Below are positions 8,695-17,041 of a DNA stretch of 49,549 nt, piece by piece. The notes beneath the pieces were generated by a model. That model did no database searches and was not told the DNA's origin. It saw only the letters and a program-made list of their open reading frames with translations. The translations under genes were made by a program, and so were the position numbers. The stretch is from positions 1-49,549 of the forward strand of contig JAFGDF010000181.1 in the NCBI GenBank assembly GCA_016932235.1. Reading direction: 5' to 3'. Source of the stretch: Deltaproteobacteria bacterium. Its GTDB lineage: Bacteria; Desulfobacterota; DSM-4660; Desulfatiglandales; HGW-15. Each line of letters opens with the position of its first letter. The first letter of the stretch is position 1.

Positions 8695-9624
8695 CTACAG
8701 GACTTTTCGAAGATCGAACATATGTTCCATGCCAATCTTTTCCAAATATTCATAATGCCCTTTAGGGCCGAATACAAACTGTGATAGATAAATCTTTGCT
8801 TTGCCTTTTCCTACCAAATCAAGATAGGTTCGAAGGTGTTCCTCATCATAGGTATAGCAATATGACGACCCCGTAGGATGGGCGCCGAAGGGGACGTGAA
8901 CAACGGCATCTACCATAAAACCTGGGAGGGTTGTCTTGTCAGGGTGTTTTTTCGTCTCATCGACGGAAACAAGTTCTTCCACGCTAACGATCACGAAGTC
9001 CGCGGCTTTGGCTTTATCGGGTTCCTGTCGATTTCCTCCCCAGCATTGCGTATTTCCATATTCGTCCGCCTGCTGGGCATGAATGATGCAGACATCTGCC
9101 TTTAGGGGCGGAATCGTATAGACATCCTCACCTGTATAGGGATCTTTGATGCAGCGAATATGTGGGTTCAATTTAGGAATGTCCGTAGCCCCGTAAACAT
9201 GACGGGGTACAGCGATAAAGGGAAGGCCGCTGGCTGCGGCTCGGACGCCCAGAACGACGAAGGGCTCATCCCCTTCAATGATATGAATCGATTTTGACTC
9301 CCCTGCTTTCCTGAATGCGGGAGCGAGGCCAAGACCTTCAAAGCCGACATAGGATACATAGCAGGTATCAACACACTCTGCGGCGATCAACATATCAAAA
9401 GCGATCCCTGTGACCACATTGGATATCAGTGTCAGGTCCTTGGCCCCTGCTCGTATGGCTTCACGGATCAATGCCATAGGTGCATCAAAGAGTTGAGATC
9501 CGGTAACAGATAATATCTTGCATTTGGCGATCATCTTCCCAGCCTCAGAAAGGGTAATGACCTTTTTCTTTCGTTCCAATTTCGTGTCTAGGGTCCTACC
9601 GGACCCATGAGTCTTGTCTGGCAT
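8695..9624 (-). CDS. CoA-transferase family alpha subunit (GctA/IpdA-like)
   Basis: This 309-aa protein carries the alpha-subunit fold of the glutaconate CoA-transferase/IpdA group. Recognisable parts are LSVTGSQLFDAPMALIREAI, the DLTLISN strand, and ADVCIIHAQQADEYGNTQCW, which is the family's conserved D-x-a-x-x-H-x-x-x-A-D-x-x-G-N block. It should form a heterotetramer with the downstream beta subunit and supply much of the CoA and acyl pocket. Start: the ATG at 9624 has AAGGAGG 6 bases upstream, much better than the ATG at 9669. The cluster order of ligase, thiolase, alpha, beta suggests they act in one pathway. Confidence 0.85.
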   Translation of the reverse strand: MPDKTHGSGRTLDTKLERKKKVITLSEAGKMIAKCKILSVTGSQLFDAPMALIREAIRAGAKDLTLISNVVTGIAFDMLIAAECVDTCYVSYVGFEGLGLAPAFRKAGESKSIHIIEGDEPFVVLGVRAAASGLPFIAVPRHVYGATDIPKLNPHIRCIKDPYTGEDVYTIPPLKADVCIIHAQQADEYGNTQCWGGNRQEPDKAKAADFVIVSVEELVSVDETKKHPDKTTLPGFMVDAVVHVPFGAHPTGSSYCYTYDEEHLRTYLDLVGKGKAKIYLSQFVFGPKGHYEYLEKIGMEHMFDLRKVL

Positions 9625-9726
9625 GTCAGCCTCCTTGCTATCCATACAAAGGTTTACATTAGGTTTCATGGTGACGGTTTTTTAGCTTGGCCTCTGCTCA
9701 TCGGGAGGGAGGCCGTGCGCTTTTAG

Positions 9727-10908
9727 TCATCTTTTAATGATTGTTGTAGCACATGCTGCCGGCTCAGGCCCTAAGTCCCCTCCGTAAATCTGGGCAAAAC
9801 AGACTTTTGGACGCTCCGTTATTTGACGTTCACCCGAATCTCCACGCAATTGCCAGACTAGTTCTGTGATCTGGGCAACACCCGTAGCGGCTGCAGGGTG
9901 GCCCCTTCCCTCGTGCCCGCCGGCTGGATTCACTGGCATTTTTCCCGTCAGGGCTGTTTCATTTCCCTCAATAAGAGAAGGGGCTTCCCCTTTTTTGCAT
10001 ATCCCGAGCTGCTCGTAACTCATGATTTCATTAAAAGAGGTCGGATTACCGATCTCCCATACATCCACATCCGCGGGCCCCAATCCAGCACGTTCGTATG
10101 CCTGGCAGGCACTTCTTTCCTGGAGGGAGGGACCATCTTCATCCGCTTCAACAGCTGCGGTCTGCAATATGGAGGCCGCGATAAATACCGGATCGGAAGT
10201 GTATCTCCTGGCAAATTCGGCACTGCAAAGGATCGTTGCTGCGGCGCCGTCGGCGATGGTTGCACACATGCTGCGATGAATAGGTTCAACGATGATAGGA
10301 GAGTCAAGTATCTCATCAACTGTAAATACTTTTCTATATTGGGCATAAGGATTAAGGCTGGCGTTAAAATGATTTTTTTCACATACCTTTCCCAACTGTT
10401 CCTTGGTCAGGCCGAAAACTTTCATATATTCCAGTGCAAGAGATGCAAAATGGCCAATCGCATCCCCGTGCTTTACCTCGCCCTGCCTCTCATGTTGCTC
10501 GTCCATGTCCTTGGCCGAGTTCATCCACCGAAAGCATTCCTGCCGGTCATCGCTATGCATTTTTTCCACACCCATGGCCAAAACACAATCATGGTTGCCC
10601 GATGACACATCCTGCCAGGCGAGATTGATCACCGTTCCACCTGTGGCACAGACATTGTTGGTATTGACAATCGGAATATCTCCGATTCCTGCCGCTCGTA
10701 GCCAGACCTGGCCTTTGATGACAAGTTGGTTCGAAATGGCACCTGCCTGAACATTTCCAACATACGCGGCCTGTATTTGGTTTTTGGATAGTCCAGCATC
10801 TCTAACAACCCCATCAACTGCCTCTGTTGCCAGAGATTTAAAACTTTTTTCCATAAACTTGCCGATTCTCGTCATACTAACGCCGAGGATTACAACGTCT
10901 CTTCCCAT
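9727..10908 (-). CDS. thiolase of the SCP2/acetyl-CoA acetyltransferase-like type
   Basis: The protein has 393 aa. The nucleophile Cys lies in NTNNVCATGGT near residue 88, as in SCP-x type thiolases, and the C-terminal active-site His is in GHEGRGHPAAATG near residue 343. It would cleave a beta-ketoacyl-CoA with CoA, or condense two acyl-CoAs. The DUF35 OB-fold partner that often accompanies such thiolases is not encoded next door. Start is the ATG at 10908 with GGAAG 6 bases upstream; an upstream in-frame TTG is less likely. It sits between the CoA ligase and the CoA-transferase-like pair, all reading the same way, and fits a thiolytic step after hydrolytic ring opening. Confidence 0.9.
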   Translation of the reverse strand: MGRDVVILGVSMTRIGKFMEKSFKSLATEAVDGVVRDAGLSKNQIQAAYVGNVQAGAISNQLVIKGQVWLRAAGIGDIPIVNTNNVCATGGTVINLAWQDVSSGNHDCVLAMGVEKMHSDDRQECFRWMNSAKDMDEQHERQGEVKHGDAIGHFASLALEYMKVFGLTKEQLGKVCEKNHFNASLNPYAQYRKVFTVDEILDSPIIVEPIHRSMCATIADGAAATILCSAEFARRYTSDPVFIAASILQTAAVEADEDGPSLQERSACQAYERAGLGPADVDVWEIGNPTSFNEIMSYEQLGICKKGEAPSLIEGNETALTGKMPVNPAGGHEGRGHPAAATGVAQITELVWQLRGDSGERQITERPKVCFAQIYGGDLGPEPAACATTIIKR

Positions 10909-10986
10909 ACTCAACTTCCTTTCGAAATTTCATTTTCTACGTATATATCGCGGTTCAGACTGCCTTCTAATAATGAGCGACCAGGA

Positions 10987-12546
10987 TCATAAAGAGGGAG
11001 ATTCCGACGCTATCAATTCATCCCGAAGTCGTTTTTTGAGGATCTTTCCCGTTATGTTTTTGGGCAGCTCATCAAGGAAAACAACTATTTTGGGTTTTTT
11101 ATATCCTGCAAGTTTTTTCGCTGAATAATCCAGGAGTTCTTGTTCGGTACAGGGCGATTTTGTAACAACACATGCAACCACCTTTTCGCCCCAGTGTTTG
11201 TCCGGCACACCCACCACGGCGACCTCAGCGATCTTTCCGTATCCCCTGAGGATCTCCTCCACTTCTGCGGGATAGACGTTAATGCCCCCTGATTTAATCA
11301 TGTCCTTCTTTCGTCCCTCGAGATAAATGAATCCCTTTTCGTCCTTTCGCGCTAGATCACCGGTGAACATCCTCCGGTCACGTAAAACCTCGGCCGTCTG
11401 TTCGGGTTGATTCCAGTAACCTGCAAAAAGCCATGGTGAGCGGACCACCATCTCGCCGATTTCTCCTGTCGGTACTGTGTTCCCATCATCGTCTATGCAA
11501 TCAATGCGGCAAAGAATCGCTTCCTGTCCGATAGATTTGAAAATATCCTTGTATTTCGGATCATCGAGCCCCCTTTCGATCTCAGTGGGACTGCAGAAGG
11601 TGATCCAGCCGCCCGCCTCGGTGGATCCATAACAGTTATAAAATTGTCCTCGGAATGATTTCAATTTTCTTAGTCTTTGAATCCCCTCCCGGGCATCCCG
11701 GGTCGCACTGGTTGCGTGAATATAACGGAGACTGCTAAGGTCATAATTTTCAAGATCCGAATTTTTAATGAGACGGTCAAAGGTGGATTCGATAATATAC
11801 GTCAGCGAAATCCGTTCCTTTTCAATAGATTCGAGCACAAGATTTTGGTCGAACTTCGGCAGCAAAACCGTTGGAATTCCCTTGAGTATATGATTATGCA
11901 GCATATCCGATCCCAATCCGGCAGTCAAAGGTGTAAAGATCATAGCCCGATCATCCTCGCGGTGGGGAATGTTGACTAGCGAACTCAATCTGCTGATCAT
12001 CTTAGGACCGTGTTTGGCTATGCAGCCCTTTGGAAAACCGGTGGTTCCGCTGGTGTGGATAATCGCATATATTGAATCCGGAGAGACTTGAACGGATGGT
12101 TCATCCTCCTTCGACCTCCCCAAGAGATCTTCGTACTCCACGTCAAAGGGCTTATCGCCGCCGAGACCAACGATGAAGTCGAGTGATTGCATTTCATCCC
12201 GGACCTCATTGACAAGGGAAGAATATTCCAAACTGGTGATAAGCGCTTTCGCTTCTACGTTGTTAACGATGTAGGCGATTTCACGGCCGACCGATCGTGG
12301 CATAATCGGCGCCGATACAGCTCCGATTTTCGCTATTGCATAATATAGCTCGACAATCTCTTTACAATTATTGAGAAGGAAAGCTACCCTATCTCCGGGT
12401 TGGATACCCATACTGATCAGACCGTTGGACAGGCAATTGACACGCTGATTTAGCTTCGCCCATGTCAATCTTTCATCCCCCCATATCAGCGCTTCTCTAT
12501 CAGGAATACGTCGCGCATTGTTAGTCACCATATCTCCTGTTACCAT
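10987..12546 (-). CDS. AMP-forming acyl/aryl-CoA ligase
   Basis: This 519-aa member of the ANL (class I adenylate-forming) superfamily has the phosphate-binding loop HTSGTTGFPKG near residue 168, the adenine motif YGSTEAGG, the hinge motif TGDLARKDEKGFIYLEGRKK, and the C-terminal catalytic Lys region PKNITGKILKK. It activates a carboxylic acid with ATP and CoA, giving acyl-CoA, AMP and PPi; the acid cannot be named. It is the first gene of the minus-strand cluster and lies just downstream of promoter B, whose predicted start site is about 40 bases before the ATG. AAGGA stands 9-10 bases from the ATG at 12546; an internal ATG at 12531 is possible. Confidence 0.9.
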   Translation of the reverse strand: MVTGDMVTNNARRIPDREALIWGDERLTWAKLNQRVNCLSNGLISMGIQPGDRVAFLLNNCKEIVELYYAIAKIGAVSAPIMPRSVGREIAYIVNNVEAKALITSLEYSSLVNEVRDEMQSLDFIVGLGGDKPFDVEYEDLLGRSKEDEPSVQVSPDSIYAIIHTSGTTGFPKGCIAKHGPKMISRLSSLVNIPHREDDRAMIFTPLTAGLGSDMLHNHILKGIPTVLLPKFDQNLVLESIEKERISLTYIIESTFDRLIKNSDLENYDLSSLRYIHATSATRDAREGIQRLRKLKSFRGQFYNCYGSTEAGGWITFCSPTEIERGLDDPKYKDIFKSIGQEAILCRIDCIDDDGNTVPTGEIGEMVVRSPWLFAGYWNQPEQTAEVLRDRRMFTGDLARKDEKGFIYLEGRKKDMIKSGGINVYPAEVEEILRGYGKIAEVAVVGVPDKHWGEKVVACVVTKSPCTEQELLDYSAKKLAGYKKPKIVVFLDELPKNITGKILKKRLRDELIASESPSL

Positions 12547-12570
12547 GGTATTGTGTCCTTTTAGCTTATT

Positions 12571-12620
12571 TTTGTAATATGAAATATATTTTTTATATTA
12601 CGAAATAAAATGCTTGTCAA
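12571..12620 (-). promoter_or_regulatory. sigma-70-type promoter B with overlapping operator, facing the CoA ligase
   Basis: Minus-strand TTGACA (12620-12615), a 17-base spacer and TATAAA (12597-12592). The -10 is embedded in an inverted repeat with arms GTAATAT (12574-12580) and ATATTAC (12595-12601). The 50-bp block matches promoter A at about 80% of positions with identical spacing, which is far beyond what AT-richness alone would give. It drives the ligase-thiolase-transferase cluster with a leader of about 40 bases. Confidence 0.75.
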
Positions 12621-12680
12621 TAAAAAATTTTAATGATAATTTTGATCCTAAAACAACGTTGCGTTTCATGACGGTAATTC

Positions 12681-12700
12681 TTTTGTATTATAAAATTTTA
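12681..12700 (+). promoter_or_regulatory. possible extra operator half-site
   Basis: The plus strand here reads TTTTGTATTATAAAATTTTA. Its TTTGTATTATAAAA part is identical to one arm of the promoter A palindrome read on the other strand. It lies about 80 bp upstream of promoter B and could be a second contact for the same regulator, or belong to a promoter for the aldolase gene. It is AT-rich, so chance is not excluded. Confidence 0.35.
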
Positions 12701-13099
12701 TCTTGTATATATTGATTATTCCCGACCACCTTTATTTGGCATTGATCGGAACAATATAAAATGACGAAAAGTCATTCTCAACAACCACTTCAGTATTGCA
12801 ATAAATCATGTAGCTTTCTTAGAAGGGCGGGAAGATGTGCCATGTTGCAAAAGATGTTTTTCAGGATACTGAATGGCTGCGATCTTTAGGATGCATGGGC
12901 TGGGAATAGAAGGCCCTCAGATGGTGAAAAGGTCAGGGATGAGCCAACACGGTGTTTATAGTGCTGTAAGAAGAGTGAAAGCATTATTGAAAAGAATGCT
13001 ATTCAGATGATAAGTTCGTTACCGAATTACAAATAGTCTCCCAGCTTTAAAAAATGGATTTTCAAGGAATAATATAAATATTAGAAAAGGAGAACTCAT

Positions 13100-13858
13100 A
13101 TGGCAACTATGTTAAGTATTGAGGATTATGAGGGCGCGGCTCGCAATGCAAACGAGGCTATTGAACAATGTGTCTTGGCCAATCGTATTTTAGCTAATGA
13201 GGGTGTGCTTGACGCATTCGGACACATTTCCGTTAGGAACCCAGAAAATAAAGAGGTTTTTTTCCAATCCCGGTCATTGTCTCCAGAGCTAGTTACAAAA
13301 GATGATATCCTGTCAATCGATCTTGATGGGAAAGTGTTATCCAAAACAGACATGACGCCTTACGGAGAGCGAATTATTCACGCCGCAATTTTAAAAGCGC
13401 GATCTGATGTAAACGCTGTTTTTCATGGACATCCTCACTCAGTGATACCGTTTTCCAGTACGGGTATTTTGATCAGGCCTATCGCACACTTTGCAGGTAT
13501 GTTTTATGAGGGTATCCCCATTTATGATGATTATGATGTTAGTTCGGGGATGTTGATTGCTTCCCCACAGGAAGGAGAGCGAATAGTGCGTGTTATGGGT
13601 AATTCAAGAGCTTTATTACTACGTGATCATGGGTGCATTGTTGTTGGCGAGAACGTTCCATTTATGGTAATGTCGGCCATTTATTTGCGCGATAATGCAA
13701 ATATTCAGCAGCGTGCTCTCGAAATAGGTGAACCAAAATATCTTTCCTATGAAGAGGGAAGACAAATAAGTAAAATTATGGGGAGTGCTGTAGCCTTGAA
13801 GCGCGCTTGGGATTATTGGGTTGAGCGAGCAAAAAAAGCTATGCCGGACATCTGCTAA
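13100..13858 (+). CDS. class II aldolase/adducin family protein
   Basis: This 252-aa protein is of the class II aldolase/adducin family, with the zinc ligands in HGHPH near residue 115 and the third His in RDHGC near residue 176. An early GHISVRNP segment is also typical. The family includes fuculose- and ribulose-phosphate aldolases and epimerases, and also decarboxylases of aromatic acids in catabolic clusters. Because the neighbours are CoA ligases and not sugar kinases, a lyase or decarboxylase on an organic acid is more likely, but the substrate is unknown. AAAAGGAG precedes the ATG. It is divergent from the ligase cluster and shares its control region. Confidence 0.88.
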   Translation: MATMLSIEDYEGAARNANEAIEQCVLANRILANEGVLDAFGHISVRNPENKEVFFQSRSLSPELVTKDDILSIDLDGKVLSKTDMTPYGERIIHAAILKARSDVNAVFHGHPHSVIPFSSTGILIRPIAHFAGMFYEGIPIYDDYDVSSGMLIASPQEGERIVRVMGNSRALLLRDHGCIVVGENVPFMVMSAIYLRDNANIQQRALEIGEPKYLSYEEGRQISKIMGSAVALKRAWDYWVERAKKAMPDIC

Positions 13859-14206
13859 AGGCAGGCATAAAATAAATCCTCTGAAGCTAAGGCCGAAAAT
13901 AAAAGTTGGTATCGATTTGGCATAGCATCCGAAAAGAAGCCCCAACCTTTAACTAAATGCCGGTTATCTGATCACCTTATGTAGATAACCACGGGCAAGC
14001 CTTTGGAACTCTGCCCGCCGGTTGTTTAGAGGTACTTACCACTTCACAATATAATACCAATACCATATATAATAATAACAGCTGAAATTATTTAATTATT
14101 AATCGGACACTAGTTATTTTTAATATAAACTTGATTTATTAAGATAATGACATTGACTTAAAAACTAAGGGAACCATGTAGCAACAATAAATCGGTTTTA
14201 TTCATC
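13859..14206. other. intergenic stretch with one hairpin
   Basis: This is a 348-bp gap between convergent genes. GGTTATCT (13962-13969) and AGATAACC (13983-13990) form a perfect 8-bp stem with a 13-base loop. It is not followed by a T-run, so a terminator role is uncertain. Nothing else is recognised. Confidence 0.35.
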
Positions 14207-15013
14207 TCACATATTTTGTTTTTCAATTTGTTCAGAAATCTTGTCAGCAGTTTCTTTGATCAGAGAAATCAATTTTGCCTGATTGTGGTATCTCGCTCTA
14301 AATTTAGGAATGGTGATCACCACAGCTGCCACCGGGTTTTTCTTACTATCAAATATCGGGGCGCCAAGCGAGTTTATATTATTGTCATACTCACCTGAGG
14401 CGAAGGCAACCCCTTTTCTCCTTATTTCTTTGAAATGTGCCTTGAATACCTCCAAATCCGTGATGGTCTTGGACGTATATCGGGACAGCTTCTTTTTTAG
14501 AGTAGCATCCACAATTTCTGTGGGGGAGAAGGCTAGGATCGCCTTGGCCCCAGGAGAAACATGGGCGGGGACTATCGCACCTGTTTTGAGGAAAATTCCT
14601 ATTGCGTGAGGAGTTCCTGCCCTGTAGACAAGCATCACGTTGTCCCCATTCAAAACCTCTAGGGTCGCGTTTTCCTCGATTTTGTCCCGCAGGGCGTCAA
14701 TGTAGGGTTTTGCAATGGGTAATAACTGTGTGCCGATGTGTTTGAACGCAACTCTTCCGATATCTATGATCGACTTGCCCAGAACATAATTTTTCCCCGC
14801 TGGACTCTTCTTCACAAAATCGTGCCTGGAAAGATCTTTGAGAAGCCTACTTACGGTCGACATCGTGAAGCCCAGCTTTTCACTGAGACCGCCAGTCCCC
14901 AGACCATTTTCATGGTCGGCCAGGGTCTGAATGATTTTTAGAGCCTTTTCGACGGCGTTTAATTTTTTAGAAGACTCTGTCATATCTAAAAATCGTGGTT
15001 GTTGAGGATGCAC
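14207..15013 (-). CDS. IclR-family transcriptional regulator
   Basis: This 268-aa protein has an N-terminal winged helix-turn-helix (LNAVEKALKIIQTLADH, then GGLSEKLGFTMSTVSRLLKDL) and a C-terminal IclR effector-binding domain with SPGAKAILAF and a GVAFASGEYDNNINSLGAPI stretch characteristic of the family. IclR proteins typically bind a pathway acid and control the adjacent catabolic operon by binding short palindromes. It is therefore the obvious candidate for the operators at promoters A and B, though this is inference. Start: the GTG at 15013 has AAAGGA 5 bases upstream, better than the TTG at 15040 or the ATG at 14983. An AT-rich inverted repeat (TATAAAA...TTTTATA, about 15071-15091) just upstream could serve autoregulation. 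Confidence 0.9.
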   Translation of the reverse strand: MHPQQPRFLDMTESSKKLNAVEKALKIIQTLADHENGLGTGGLSEKLGFTMSTVSRLLKDLSRHDFVKKSPAGKNYVLGKSIIDIGRVAFKHIGTQLLPIAKPYIDALRDKIEENATLEVLNGDNVMLVYRAGTPHAIGIFLKTGAIVPAHVSPGAKAILAFSPTEIVDATLKKKLSRYTSKTITDLEVFKAHFKEIRRKGVAFASGEYDNNINSLGAPIFDSKKNPVAAVVITIPKFRARYHNQAKLISLIKETADKISEQIEKQNM

Positions 15014-15360
15014 TTTCGTCCTTTTATGTGTCCTGATCAAGGTCGAAAAAAATGGTCTGGGGTAGTCAATCTATAAAAGAAAAATTTTTATAAAAAAACA
15101 CCGTTATGAAACATGATGTCGGTTGTGAGCTTAGAGTATCATTAGAATATTATGTTTTCAAGGTCTATTTTCTGTCTGTCAAAACACAGTGACTTCTAGG
15201 AAGAAGAAGGGAATTGCATATAAAAGGGGACATAAAAGGATTTTATTAAAAGAAGCGGGTAAAAAGGCCGGTTTGAATTTAAACCGTGTACTATACATGT
15301 ATAAAATTGAATATATTAAAAAAGGGTTTTAACGATAACTGTCAAAACCCTTGCTATTAC
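15014..15360. other. spacer between IclR gene and tRNA
   Basis: This gap of 347 bp contains the AT-rich inverted repeat near 15071-15091 and the tRNA terminator at 15316-15352. No coding frame is supported. Confidence 0.4.
15316..15352 (-). terminator. rho-independent terminator after tRNA-Arg
   Basis: On the minus strand AAGGGTTTT (15352-15344) pairs perfectly with AAAACCCTT (15330-15322) across a 13-base loop and is followed by a run of T. It sits 9 bases past the 3' end of the tRNA gene, reading the same way. Confidence 0.85.
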
Positions 15361-15437
15361 TGGCGCGCCTGGGAAGATTCGAACCCCCGACCTGCGGATT
15401 AGAAGTCCGCTGCTCTATCCAACTGAGCTACAGGCGC
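15361..15437 (-). tRNA. tRNA-Arg (anticodon UCU)
   Basis: This is a 77-nt cloverleaf on the minus strand. The acceptor 5' GCGCCTG pairs with CAGGCGC, followed by G and an encoded CCA. The D arm contains AGCTCAGTTGGA, the anticodon loop CTTCTAA reads UCU (AGA codons) within a GCGGA/TCCGC stem, and the T arm contains GTTCGAATC. A strong terminator follows. Confidence 0.97.
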
Positions 15438-15523
15438 ATGCTTTATAAACCTTATTTCTTCTATAACATCCTCGTCGAAAATGCATCAAAAAATTGATGC
15501 GATATAAAGAATAATAAAGTAGG

Positions 15524-16924
15524 TTATAGGGATTGCTTGATGAATTGTGGAGGATTTTCGTCTGATCCTTTTCTATAATCACCGTTAAGGACATGGTGTA
15601 AAAGGAAATTAGTATTGCTCTCGAGTTGAGACATGGTTTCCGCAAGAGCTTTCAGCTTTATCAGGTTATTTTTCGATCTTTTTTTGGATGGGATATTCAA
15701 ATAAGGGTCATCAAGAATTCCGATAAGCTTATCGAGACTAATCGTGTTGAAGCTTTCGTTGTCTTCGTAGATCAGGCTGACCCATTCCCTTTTGAGTGTT
15801 TCGGGAATCTGATCGTACTGCTGCAATACTTCATCATCCTGTCCAAAATAAAGGTATTTTTTAAGTTCATGGATATTATAAAGGATTTCATCTTTTTTTT
15901 CATTTTCGATCGAAACTTGATCGATAACATTGTTCCATTGTGACTCTATCTGCATTGTAACCCAGCGTTTCCCCTTTCCGGGAGGAAGTGAGAGCTCAAT
16001 ATATTTATCGTGAGCATTCTTAATCCTTTCCCTCACATTCCCATCCATCTCATCAATATCCGCCAGAATCTCATTTAATTTAGAGAAACACTTTACCTTA
16101 TGATCCTCTTCATTAAAATGTTCGAGCAGTAGTTGTTCCCACTGCTCTCTGAGGTATCGTATCTCCTGTTTTATCAAGGACAAAATCATGCCGGATTTGG
16201 TGATCGCGTTTCTGAGCGAATCGGCAAGATAGTTGCACGCGTTCAACCGGTCTTTGGCGATCGCCTGCATAGCTTTCATGGAATCCTGACGCAACTGGTA
16301 GGATAAGAGCTCCGTTCCAAGACTGCGGGAAAGCTTTTTAATGAGTCTTGTCTTATCGCTATCGATTTTAATAGTATATGGAAGAAAATGGATCTTGATT
16401 ACCGCCACAACAATATATTCGCTGTCACGCCATATGACATTGCCCGAGCTATTTCTGGGGTATTCCATCGGTGTGTCTATGTCAAGATTTAGATCCGATT
16501 TTCTTACCAGAACAGGTTCCAAATGGTGGAAATCCTCATATCCCAAATGAGCCTGAAGACTGACGCTTCTCGCATCTCTCGTAGGATCTTCAGCAGTCCA
16601 GCTTTTCTGCCTCTCAACACACCAACCCATTGCCTCGAGTGGTCGACCCGCTTCATCTCTGTACTCTTTCCAGGGTTTGCCCGGAGGATTATACTCGGAT
16701 ATTGAAGGAAGGCCCCACGCTATTGTTTTTCTTTCCCCGTCTATTACCCCGGAAGTGACCCTCTCAACCACCAGCTCGGGCACCCTGCCGACTCTGTAAA
16801 CCGTACCTTTAATCGCGTCCGGCAGACAAAAGAAGATCGTTTCTATCATCTCAGTACACGCCTTTTTCAGAACAGTTTCTTCGATCTCGATAGTCAATTT
16901 TCTTTCATTCCTCCTGTTATCCAA
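15524..16924 (-). CDS. hypothetical protein, 466 aa, with a helical kinase-like central segment
   Basis: I do not recognise a family for the whole protein. Residues 1 to about 190 look like a compact alpha/beta region with no signal peptide. After about residue 200 it is mostly helical and rich in charged residues, likely coiled coil. A segment near 230-265 (ADSLRNAITKSGMILSLI) loosely recalls a histidine-kinase dimerisation helix, but there is no His at the expected place and no ATPase domain. The start is uncertain. The annotated TTG at 16924 has no ribosome site, whereas AGGAGG lies just inside, so a TTG at 16897 may be used. It is transcribed toward the tRNA and is divergent from the PAC2 gene. 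Confidence 0.7.
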   Translation of the reverse strand: MDNRRNERKLTIEIEETVLKKACTEMIETIFFCLPDAIKGTVYRVGRVPELVVERVTSGVIDGERKTIAWGLPSISEYNPPGKPWKEYRDEAGRPLEAMGWCVERQKSWTAEDPTRDARSVSLQAHLGYEDFHHLEPVLVRKSDLNLDIDTPMEYPRNSSGNVIWRDSEYIVVAVIKIHFLPYTIKIDSDKTRLIKKLSRSLGTELLSYQLRQDSMKAMQAIAKDRLNACNYLADSLRNAITKSGMILSLIKQEIRYLREQWEQLLLEHFNEEDHKVKCFSKLNEILADIDEMDGNVRERIKNAHDKYIELSLPPGKGKRWVTMQIESQWNNVIDQVSIENEKKDEILYNIHELKKYLYFGQDDEVLQQYDQIPETLKREWVSLIYEDNESFNTISLDKLIGILDDPYLNIPSKKRSKNNLIKLKALAETMSQLESNTNFLLHHVLNGDYRKGSDENPPQFIKQSL

Positions 16925-17041
16925 TTTTTCGGAATAAAAACAGTGAATTCAAAGGTGTTAATTTACTTTTTTTAAGACTTTGTCAACAAAAATAGTAAAG
17001 AGCATCTTGACAATATACTCTCGCAGTGTAAGACTCTTCAT

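Larger units (their letters stand above)
12547..13099. other. regulatory spacer between divergent ligase and aldolase genes
   Basis: This 553-bp region contains promoter B (12571-12620) and a further half-site at 12681-12700. A short plus-strand frame at about 12871-13008 (45 codons, reading MAAIFRMHGLGIEG and then VYSAVRRVKALL) faintly recalls a helix-turn-helix or sigma region-4 tail. It has no clear ribosome site and I do not call it a gene. The class II aldolase gene begins at 13100. Confidence 0.45.

Noticed and set aside
12871..13008. 45-codon frame resembling a helix-turn-helix tail
   Set aside because: It has no ribosome site, is very short and lies in an AT-rich control region; it is noted in the spacer entry but not called a gene.
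13962..13990. 8-bp stem as terminator of the aldolase gene
   Set aside because: The loop is large and no T-run follows; it is kept only as a hairpin in the spacer description.
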